From the IMG/VR virus record IMGVR_UViG_3300027971_000065, positions 1 to 51,403 of that record: a DNA stretch of 51,403 nt; one strand, written 5' to 3'. The DNA comes from a virus. Below the pieces are notes generated by a model. That model worked only from the letters and a program-made list of their open reading frames with translations. It was not told the origin of the DNA and did no database searches. Positions 45,497 to 51,403 of this stretch are shown one piece after another. The stretch's first letter is position 1; every line of letters begins with the position of its first letter. Made by a program: the position numbers and the translations under genes.

Positions 45497-45505
45497 TATA
45501 AATAC
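45497..45505 (+). promoter_or_regulatory. T4-consensus late promoter TATAAATAC
   Basis: An exact TATAAATA lies 27 bases before the ATG at 45533, in a 123-base gap that holds no gene. From here through the start codon the sequence is nearly repeated at 46614-46652, so promoter, leader and N-terminal coding region were duplicated together. Confidence 0.65.
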
Positions 45506-45532
45506 TCACAGAATATATTTTAGGCATATCTA

Positions 45533-46582
45533 ATGGCTGCAGAACAATTTACATTAACAAATACAGGAACAGGCAACGTAACTATTAAATCAGTTACCTT
45601 TAATAATCCAGTAGGTATAGGTCATACCGCTAATTTGACAAATTTAGGTGGTTCTAGTACAGAAACAGGTAATGCTATCTTATTTTACCCTTTCTCGCCA
45701 AATTCGGTAAGAACCTTTACGGTAGAATATAATATAGCAGGGATTGCCGACGGAACATATGCCGGTAATATAGTAGTTGGTGGTAGTAATGATGTTATGG
45801 CCACTGTAAATAGTACCATTACGGTTGTAGGAGGTACTACCACAACAACAACAGCGGCACCAGGTACTACTACAACAACCACACTAGCACCAGGTACTAC
45901 CACAACAACCACACTAGCACCAACTACGACAACTACAACACTAGCACCAACAACTACTACAACTACTGCGGCACCAACTACGACAACAACTACTGCGGCA
46001 CCAACTACGACAACAACTACCGAAGCACCAACAACTACAACTACTACCGAAGCACCAACAACTACAACTACAACATCAGCACCAACAACTACAACAACAA
46101 CCACACTTGCACCAACTACTACAACTACAACCGTCTCGCCGGGCACACTATTGGTTACAAATCAAAGTTCAAGCTCGGGCAATCCAGTAGGAATAGATAG
46201 TTGTTCATCTGGTGCGGCTATAAACTATTACGCAAATGGAGTATTAAATCTATATTCATTTACTAATTCGGATAGTGGAGGATTTGGTGAAAGCAATGTT
46301 TATCCAACTGGTCAATGGCTAACCAGTGGTGATCCTAGTCAATATTATATGTACGTAACAGAGATAAGTGGTTATGGTACATATTCAGGTCAAGCAACGG
46401 GTACTTGGTTGCAAATGAATGTTGATAGGGAATTTGGCTGTTCTGCTTCTGCACCAAGTCCCTCACCTAACAGTGCATCTTCGGGTGCAGTTTGGACAGT
46501 AGCTTTCAGATTAGGCACTGGACCAACTTTAGCGACTGTGACAATTGATGTATCTTCTGATGCCAGTACTTCTGGTCCATAA
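45533..46582 (+). CDS. Fibre-like protein A: anchor domain, Thr-rich linker, distinct head
   Basis: The 349-residue product has three parts. Residues 1-101 form an immunoglobulin-like sandwich (QFTLTNTGTGNVTIKSVTF, GGSSTETGNAILFYPFSP, YAGNIVVGGSN), similar in style to the choice-of-anchor/ASPM-SPD2-Hydin type. About 102-200 is the TTTTTT(A/L/E)AP linker. About 201-349 is a strand-rich domain with few Cys (SCSSGAAINYYANGVL, TGQWLTSGDPSQYYMYVTEI, DREFGCSASAP). The N-terminal domain is paralogous to that of the next gene, but the C-terminal domains differ. I infer a virion surface decoration or receptor-binding fibre in which the head module is exchangeable. A weak TTAGG is the only ribosome-site-like sequence before the ATG. 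Confidence 0.7.
   Translation: MAAEQFTLTNTGTGNVTIKSVTFNNPVGIGHTANLTNLGGSSTETGNAILFYPFSPNSVRTFTVEYNIAGIADGTYAGNIVVGGSNDVMATVNSTITVVGGTTTTTTAAPGTTTTTTLAPGTTTTTTLAPTTTTTTLAPTTTTTTAAPTTTTTTAAPTTTTTTEAPTTTTTTEAPTTTTTTSAPTTTTTTTLAPTTTTTTVSPGTLLVTNQSSSSGNPVGIDSCSSGAAINYYANGVLNLYSFTNSDSGGFGESNVYPTGQWLTSGDPSQYYMYVTEISGYGTYSGQATGTWLQMNVDREFGCSASAPSPSPNSASSGAVWTVAFRLGTGPTLATVTIDVSSDASTSGP
45836..46131 (+). repeat. Thr-rich TTTTTT(A/L/E/S)AP minisatellite linker
   Basis: About eleven in-frame units of 24-30 bases, mostly PTTTTTT followed by AAP, LAP, EAP or SAP. Bases 45926-45987 are identical to 50891-50952 in the last gene of the window, a 62-base match. Confidence 0.9.
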
Positions 46583-46613
46583 TTTGATAAATGATTAATT
46601 CCATAATTGATTT

Positions 46614-46622
46614 GATAAATAC
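46614..46622 (+). promoter_or_regulatory. Late-type promoter GATAAATAC, duplicate of the one at 45497
   Basis: GATAAATACTCACAGAATA is followed by a leader almost identical to that of the preceding gene, ending in the ATG at 46650. It lies in the 67-base gap between the two paralogous fibre genes. Confidence 0.6.
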
Positions 46623-46649
46623 TCACAGAATACATCTTAGGAATATCTA

Positions 46650-47855
46650 ATGGCCGCCAAACAATTTACATTAACAAATACTGGAACAAGTAATTTAGTT
46701 ATACAGTCAATGACCTTTAATGGTCCTGTAGGTGTTGGACATACGGCTAATTTGTCAAATTTAGGTGGTTCAAGCACTGAGACTGGGAATGCATCATTGG
46801 CATATAGTTTCGCTCCAAATGCAGTACAAACTTTTACAGTAGATTACTACGACACAGGCGCGGGCCCCGGAACATATACCGGCAATGTAGTAATCAGCGG
46901 TAGTAATAGCACTAGTCAAACTATAGCCAGCACAATTGTAATTAGTGCACCAGGTACCACAACGACAACAACAGCGGCACCAGGTACTACCACAACTACT
47001 ACGGCAGCACCAGGTACTACCACGACAACAACAGCGGCACCAGGTACTACCACAACAACCACACTAGCACCAGGTACTACCACAACTACTACGGCAGCAC
47101 CAGGAACAACCACAACTACAACAGCGGCACCAGGTACTACCACGACAACAACAGCAGCACCGGGTACTACCACGACAACAACAGCAGCACCAGGTACCAC
47201 AACGACAACAACAGCAGCACCGGGTACTACCACGACAACAACAGCAGCACCTACTACAACGACAACAACGGCAGCACCTACTACAACGACAACAACAGCA
47301 GCACCTACTACAACGACAACAACAGCAGCACCTACTACAACGACAACAACCTCTTCAGGTACAGCCGGATTTACAGGTTCTCCGTTTAGTGCCCCTTATT
47401 ACTATGAAAATTCAACTGGAAACGATCCTCCTCTAGCGAGTACAAGCCTTAATCTAACTTTCACTAATCAGGGAGTTGTAAGTATTCTTGATACAACCGG
47501 CGATCCAGGTATTGCAGTCAGTAATTTACCGACTCAATGGTTTACACCAACAGGCGGTGGTATTGGAGGTAGTTATGATATACGAATAACATCCATATCA
47601 GGCACTTGTACTGGTGGTACTAGAGCGAATTATACGGTATTTGGTACCGGTCCAACTGGTCAAGATCCAAATACTTTCACTACCCCTACAACATGGTATG
47701 CATTATCTGCAAGTCAAACCGTAAGTGTTGGTATAGGTAGTGCGCCTATTGTAGGATGTGGTACTAATATTACTTTCACTGTAGAGATAGCACCTAGTGG
47801 AGATCATGGCAGTGCTATTACAGGGGTCTTTACTTTGAATATAGGTACACTTTGA
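46650..47855 (+). CDS. Fibre-like protein B: paralogous anchor, long linker, different head
   Basis: The 401-residue product begins with an anchor domain closely related to that of the previous gene (QFTLTNTGTSNLVIQSMTF, GGSSTETGNASLAYSF, YTGNVVISGSN; residues 1-99). Its linker is the longest complete one in the window (about 103-234), built mostly of PGTTTTTTAA units then PTTTTTTAA. The C-terminal domain (about 235-401) is unrelated to that of protein A (SAPYYYENSTGNDPPLAST, NLPTQWFTPTGGG, SYDIRITSISGTCTGG, GCGTNITFTVEIAPSG) and contains three Cys. The shared promoter, leader and anchor with different heads indicate tandem duplication followed by head replacement. No enzyme motif is seen. 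Confidence 0.7.
   Translation: MAAKQFTLTNTGTSNLVIQSMTFNGPVGVGHTANLSNLGGSSTETGNASLAYSFAPNAVQTFTVDYYDTGAGPGTYTGNVVISGSNSTSQTIASTIVISAPGTTTTTTAAPGTTTTTTAAPGTTTTTTAAPGTTTTTTLAPGTTTTTTAAPGTTTTTTAAPGTTTTTTAAPGTTTTTTAAPGTTTTTTAAPGTTTTTTAAPTTTTTTAAPTTTTTTAAPTTTTTTAAPTTTTTTSSGTAGFTGSPFSAPYYYENSTGNDPPLASTSLNLTFTNQGVVSILDTTGDPGIAVSNLPTQWFTPTGGGIGGSYDIRITSISGTCTGGTRANYTVFGTGPTGQDPNTFTTPTTWYALSASQTVSVGIGSAPIVGCGTNITFTVEIAPSGDHGSAITGVFTLNIGTL
46947..47355 (+). repeat. Long PGTTTTTTAA minisatellite linker
   Basis: About ten 27-30-base units of GTTTTTTAAP type, then four of PTTTTTTAA type, many identical at DNA level. Adjacent perfect units make this the most slippage-prone tract with both ends inside the window. 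Confidence 0.9.
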
Positions 47856-47873
47856 TGATCTTTAATTTGCTAA

Positions 47874-48053
47874 ATGGATACTAGTACAATGATAAATAAT
47901 GATATGAATAATACGAAGCAACAGAATCAAAAACCTGCTGAAGATAAGACTGAAAAACGCCCTAATGAATTGGGAGGATTTTATTTTTCCTCTCACTTAA
48001 AAATTCACGATCCCAATACTAAAGAAGTTTTGGTAAAAATGAGGGGCGATTAA
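47874..48053 (+). CDS. Small structural-type protein, 59 residues
   Basis: An ATG at 47874 opens a 59-residue frame ending two bases before the next gene. The first 33 residues are Asn/Gln/Lys-rich and polar. The C-terminal 26 (GGFYFSSHLKIHDPNTKEVL and a short basic end) match the first strand pair of the following protein (EGFLKIYDPNNGEVFVDKK). I recall short proteins of this kind before the same gene in related phages. Tight spacing, the shared motif and lack of other coding potential support a real gene. The true start could be Met6 or Met11, since no ribosome-binding sequence precedes the first ATG. A GATAAATAA element (47891-47899) lies within its 5' end. It may be a companion or capping subunit of the next protein. 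Confidence 0.65.
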   Translation: MDTSTMINNDMNNTKQQNQKPAEDKTEKRPNELGGFYFSSHLKIHDPNTKEVLVKMRGD

Positions 48054-48055
48054 TA

Positions 48056-48676
48056 ATGTCTGTTATTAACTTATCTTATAAAATTGAGGGTTTCCTAAAG
48101 ATTTATGACCCTAATAATGGCGAAGTATTTGTAGACAAGAAAAATGCCGTGAATTACGAAAACATTTCTGATGCAATTGCACTAACATTAAGCGACCGTG
48201 GCTATGGACAAATTTACCAAATGGCATTTGGCAATGGTGGTGCTACAGTAGATAACACCGGTGTGATTATATATCTACCTCCAAATACCACTGGTATTAC
48301 TGCATCTCTTTATAATCAAACCTATGCTAAAATTGTTGATGACAATAGTGTGTTCAATCTAGACCCAACTAGAAATAAAATGTCTGTATTCCATACCGCA
48401 GGCAGTGTTTATTCAGATATTCTTGTGCAGTGTTTATTAGATTATGGCGAGCCCTCAGGTCAAGCAGCATTTGATAATAGTACTCAAACAGATGGTGAAT
48501 ATGTTTTTGATGAGTTAGGATTATTAGCTAATTATGGTACTGAAGATAATGGTACTGTTATAACAAGATTATTAACTCATGTTATTTTTCACCCTGTCCA
48601 AAAAAGTTTAAATAGACAAATTCAGATAGATTACACTGTGCGGATACAATCCCTCACTAATCAAGTCACAATTTAA
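48056..48676 (+). CDS. Conserved virion structural protein, fibre/baseplate-associated
   Basis: The 206-residue protein has a pattern familiar from virion proteins of T4-like marine phages: KIEGFLKIYDPNNGEV, KKNAVNYENISDAIA, YQMAFGNGGATVDNTG, then LYNQTYAKIVDD, DPTRNKMSV, LLDYGEPSGQ and YVFDELGLLANYG. Such proteins are usually annotated only as structural. I infer a distal baseplate or fibre component. No signal peptide or enzyme motif is present. It begins two bases after the 59-residue gene whose C-terminus repeats its opening motif. A late-type promoter begins at its stop codon for the next gene. Confidence 0.75.
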   Translation: MSVINLSYKIEGFLKIYDPNNGEVFVDKKNAVNYENISDAIALTLSDRGYGQIYQMAFGNGGATVDNTGVIIYLPPNTTGITASLYNQTYAKIVDDNSVFNLDPTRNKMSVFHTAGSVYSDILVQCLLDYGEPSGQAAFDNSTQTDGEYVFDELGLLANYGTEDNGTVITRLLTHVIFHPVQKSLNRQIQIDYTVRIQSLTNQVTI

Positions 48677-48685
48677 GATAAATAT
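48677..48685 (+). promoter_or_regulatory. Late-type promoter element GATAAATAT
   Basis: GATAAATAT starts at the stop codon of the preceding gene and lies 21 bases before the ATG at 48707, with GGAG at 48694-48697 in between. Promoter, ribosome site and start have standard spacing here, which helps to calibrate the other elements. Confidence 0.55.
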
Positions 48686-48706
48686 AGAATACCGGAGTAA
48701 TTGAAA

Positions 48707-49930
48707 ATGGCATATACGATTTTGAAAAGTGATGGAACTGTATTAACTACCATTGCAGATGGGACGATTAATACTACTAGCACCTCACTTGGCTTACCAG
48801 GTAAAAATTATGCTGGTTATGGACAGCCAATGGACACTAACATGGTGCATCAGCTAGAAAGCTATGCAAATACTAGTCCACCAGCTAACCCACTACGCGG
48901 TCAACTATGGTACAACATTAGTAATGGTATACTATATATTTGCCCAACCGACGGTGAAACAAATGGTTCTAATTGGGCGGCTCTTACTATTACAGCAGCA
49001 GGCGGTGTAACTACTTTTGGTAATATTTCAGTTACAGGAAATATAACTGCTAACAACATTGTTGCTACAAACAATTCTAACGCCAACGCAATTACAGTAT
49101 CATATCTAACAGTTACTTCTAATGCTAACATAGCAACTGGTAATATTACTTTAGCTAATATAACAACTCTAAGAACAACCGCTATCACTACAGGTGCAAA
49201 TGCAAATGCTGGCACACTGACAGGTACATTTACTATTAATGGTACAGGTGGTAATAACGGTGATGCTCTGATATTCCAAACCGGTGGCATTAACATTCCA
49301 AACACCAGTGGTTCTAATTTATTCGGTATTAAATGCGACAAGTATATGTACGCAAATGGTACTCCTATTAACTTTGGTGGTTCATACAGTAATAGTAACG
49401 TAGCAGCTTTTTTACCTACATATGGTGGAAATATTTTAGCCAGCACTGTTCAATTAGCAACACTATCAACTGGATCAAATGTAACAGCAGGCACAATGAC
49501 TGGTAATTTTACACTTAGTGCAGGATCTAAATTAAATGCCACATACGCTGACTTAGCTGAGCGTTTTGAAGCAGATACAGCATATGATTCAGGCACAGTA
49601 GTAGAGTTAGGTGGCGATAAAGAAATTACTGCGGTTAAGTACGAATTAAGTGAAGATGTGTTTGGTGTTATTTCTGATTCAGCAGCATATCTAATGAATT
49701 CAGGTGCGGGCCCAGACTCTACTCACCCACCTGTTGCAGTATCAGGCAGAGTTCCTGTTAAGGTAGTTGGTCGAGTTAAAAAAGGTGAACGTCTAGTTAG
49801 TGCTGGTTCAGGTATCGCAAGGGCTGCTAGGCCAGGCGAAGCAACAGCATTTAATACAATAGGCAGAGCATTAGCTGATAAAGATACTACAGGTGAAGGC
49901 ACGGTCGAGGCAGTGGTTATAATTAGATAG
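48707..49930 (+). CDS. Tail-fibre-like protein with C-terminal DLAERF-type domain
   Basis: I take the ATG at 48707 (MAYTILKSDG), with GGAG nine bases upstream, rather than the TTG two codons earlier. The 407 residues start with a conserved head (DGTVLTTIADGTINTTSTSL, GLPGKNYAGYGQPMD, NPLRGQLWYN) common in marine T4-like structural proteins. A repetitive Asn/Thr/Ala beta-rich shaft follows (about 105-285: NISVTGNITANNIV, GNITLANITT), suited to a trimeric fibre. About 286-407 is a domain beginning YADLAERFEADTAYDSGTVV, with ELSEDVFGVISDSAAYLMN and VSGRVPVKVVGRVKKGERL. This end resembles the Peptidase_G2/autocleaving chaperone-type domains at fibre C-termini; I cannot confirm that it cleaves. 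The next gene starts nine bases later. Confidence 0.7.
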   Translation: MAYTILKSDGTVLTTIADGTINTTSTSLGLPGKNYAGYGQPMDTNMVHQLESYANTSPPANPLRGQLWYNISNGILYICPTDGETNGSNWAALTITAAGGVTTFGNISVTGNITANNIVATNNSNANAITVSYLTVTSNANIATGNITLANITTLRTTAITTGANANAGTLTGTFTINGTGGNNGDALIFQTGGINIPNTSGSNLFGIKCDKYMYANGTPINFGGSYSNSNVAAFLPTYGGNILASTVQLATLSTGSNVTAGTMTGNFTLSAGSKLNATYADLAERFEADTAYDSGTVVELGGDKEITAVKYELSEDVFGVISDSAAYLMNSGAGPDSTHPPVAVSGRVPVKVVGRVKKGERLVSAGSGIARAARPGEATAFNTIGRALADKDTTGEGTVEAVVIIR

Positions 49931-49939
49931 GGCTAACCT

Positions 49940-51403
49940 ATGACCTATGCACAGTATGGAAAAATTGAAGCCACTGATTATAATGTTACCTTAGTTGGCG
50001 CAAATATAAGCAATGTTGCGAATAGGTTAAATACTGTATGGTCAGTAGGTAACAATAATGCCGGGTATGGGCAACCTGATGTCGGTAATGTTACTGTAGG
50101 AAATAGGGTTAATCATACTGAGTGGGGTAATTTAATTAATACCACTGCAAACGTAGCTATTCATCAAAGTTCTAGTATTACTACTGTTACACCTCCCGTA
50201 GCAGGAGACAAAATATTATATACTGCTGCTATCCCTACGAATTTAACAACTATTTACACAAACAGGTTAAATGCAGCTAGTCAAGGAACTACTGATTCTT
50301 TAGATACTATATACAGTGGCACTTGGAATAATGGATTAGCATATACACAAACCGCAACTTTTGCTAATGGTGATGCGGCTAGATACTTTTTTAATGCAGG
50401 TGGACAACTTAGTATCTCATGTTCACACCCAACAGGTCCAAATGCTAATGCAACGATAAGCACACTAGCTAGTCAAGTTGGTAACATTTTTCTAAGCTCT
50501 CCTACATCAGGTACTGCGACAATTGCAGGTACATCATACACCGGAGTTACACAAGTAGGCGGAGGAGGGTCTTCTTCCGTGTCAACCGGTACTGGTTATT
50601 ATGCATTAACTACAGGTAATGTTACAATTTTGACACAAACATCAACGATTGACAGTAGCACAATTGTAATTGTAACAAAATCTAATGGAACTCAGGGCTC
50701 ACGTAATGATGCAGGAAGTGTTATAACATTTTATACTACATGGCAAGAATCTCCAAATGGGATCGAGGCTACTGCAGGAACAACTACACGTATAACAGCT
50801 AAATATCCATCTACCTCAATCCTTTCTAATAGTTGGGGACTTGTGACATTGGCTGGTTCAGTGATTTCATTCCCGCCACCGCCAACGACCACGACAACTA
50901 CAACACTAGCACCAACAACTACTACAACTACTGCGGCACCAACTACGACAACTACAACACTAGCACCAACTACGACAACTACAACACTAGCACCAACAAC
51001 TACTACAACTACTGCGGCACCAACTACGACAACAACTACCGAAGCACCAACTACGACAACAACTACCGAAGCACCAACTACGACAACAACTACCGAAGCA
51101 CCAACTACGACAACAACTACAGAAGCACCAACAACTACAACAACTACAGAAGCACCAACAACTACAACAACTACCGAAGCACCAACAACTACAACAACTA
51201 CCGAAGCACCAACAACTACAACAACTACCGAAGCACCAACTACTACCACTACAACAGAAGCACCAACTACGACAACAACTACCGAAGCACCAACTACTAC
51301 CACTACAACAGAAGCACCAACTACTACTACGACTACCGAAGCACCAACAACTACAACTACTACCGAAGCACCTACTACTACAACTACTACCGAAGCACCA
51401 ACT
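49940..51403 (+). CDS. Fibre-like structural protein with Thr-rich linker, 3' end outside window
   Basis: The frame opens at the ATG at 49940 (MTYAQYGKIEATDYN) and has no stop before the window edge, giving 488 codons. Residues 1-310 form a structural head seen in marine phage fibres: GYGQPDVGNVTVGNRV, HTEWGNLINTTANVAIHQ, then ARYFFNAGGQLSISCSH and GTGYYALTTGNV. From about residue 316 it becomes a TTTTTT(L/A/E)AP repeat that continues past the edge, by then mostly with EAP. By analogy with the earlier genes, a distinct C-terminal head probably follows outside the window. Start choice is supported by the conserved N-terminus; the ribosome site is weak. Confidence 0.75.
   Translation, partial: MTYAQYGKIEATDYNVTLVGANISNVANRLNTVWSVGNNNAGYGQPDVGNVTVGNRVNHTEWGNLINTTANVAIHQSSSITTVTPPVAGDKILYTAAIPTNLTTIYTNRLNAASQGTTDSLDTIYSGTWNNGLAYTQTATFANGDAARYFFNAGGQLSISCSHPTGPNANATISTLASQVGNIFLSSPTSGTATIAGTSYTGVTQVGGGGSSSVSTGTGYYALTTGNVTILTQTSTIDSSTIVIVTKSNGTQGSRNDAGSVITFYTTWQESPNGIEATAGTTTRITAKYPSTSILSNSWGLVTLAGSVISFPPPPTTTTTTTLAPTTTTTTAAPTTTTTTLAPTTTTTTLAPTTTTTTAAPTTTTTTEAPTTTTTTEAPTTTTTTEAPTTTTTTEAPTTTTTTEAPTTTTTTEAPTTTTTTEAPTTTTTTEAPTTTTTTEAPTTTTTTEAPTTTTTTEAPTTTTTTEAPTTTTTTEAPTTTTTTEAPT
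50885..51403 (+). repeat. Thr-rich TTTTTT(L/A/E)AP minisatellite, continues past window edge
   Basis: At least twenty in-frame units of about 24 bases, changing from LAP/AAP to nearly uniform EAP units. Bases 50891-50952 are identical to 45926-45987. It is the longest repeat tract visible in the window. Confidence 0.9.

Noticed and set aside
44236-51303. Minus-strand frames rich in VVVVVVGA opposite the Thr-rich linkers
   Set aside because: They are the reverse complement of ACA/ACT-rich Thr codons. They have no ribosome sites and no conserved ends, and they exist only where the linker exists.
50885-51403. Regular 24-30-base repeats resembling a CRISPR array
   Set aside because: There are no unique spacers, the repeats are in frame with a coding sequence, and no cas genes are present.
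24804-51403. Diversity-generating retroelement as explanation for fibre variation
   Set aside because: No reverse transcriptase gene and no template/variable repeat pair with adenine-biased changes are seen; the repeats look like tandem and gene-conversion products.

Overview
The window looks like part of the late structural region and a recombination/late-sigma block from a T4-superfamily contractile-tailed bacteriophage with an AT-rich genome. It is probably an uncultivated aquatic phage related to the cyanophage/pelagiphage-type myoviruses. The identification rests on recognisable homologues of T4 gp20 (portal), gp46/gp47 (Rad50/Mre11-like nuclease), gp55 (late sigma factor), gp26 and a gp51-like protein (baseplate hub), and gp53, gp5, gp25, gp6 and gp7 (baseplate wedge and spike). 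The host cannot be read from the sequence. I saw no tRNA, CRISPR array, integrase or reverse transcriptase.

Layout. (1) 1-6482, minus strand: a tape-measure-like protein with a C-terminal M15 peptidase, then the portal gene gp20 interrupted in frame by a 421-residue HNH-type intein, a small conserved protein, a bidirectional terminator, and an acidic prohead-core-like protein that runs off the left edge. (2) 6556-7610, plus strand: gp26 and a short gp51-like protein, ended by a strong hairpin terminator. (3) 7705-8147: an unusual gene-free stretch, more GC-rich than its surroundings and full of inverted repeats, which I flag as a candidate structured RNA. (4) 8148-12488, minus strand: a PD-(D/E)XK nuclease, gp46, gp47 and gp55. 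Host sigma70-type promoters can be read in front of gp47 and gp55. (5) 12639-24798, plus strand: the baseplate block (putative tube/baseplate initiator, gp53, an 841-residue putative hub protein, gp5 without lysozyme, gp25, gp6). (6) 24804-51403, plus strand: adhesion and fibre genes, led by an 18.8-kb gene for a 6260-residue gp7-type protein. It is followed by fibre-like proteins joined by Thr-rich TTTTTT(A/E)AP linkers. The last gene runs off the right edge.

How it fits together. gp55 would direct host RNA polymerase to late promoters. Elements of the type (G/A)(A/C)TAAATA, plus one exact T4 TATAAATA, recur in the gaps before the structural genes, and genes 46/47/55 carry sigma70-like elements instead. 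Muralytic activity seems to have moved from gp5, which lacks a lysozyme domain, to the tape-measure protein. The fibre region is strongly mosaic. Six-repeat Kelch-like arrays, Trp-rich cassettes, IVGKTYT-type cassettes and Thr-rich minisatellites are shared between separate genes, in places with long identical DNA. This suggests host-range modules exchanged by recombination at repetitive linkers.

Limits: homology calls are from motif recognition without database searches. Residue positions marked about are estimates.
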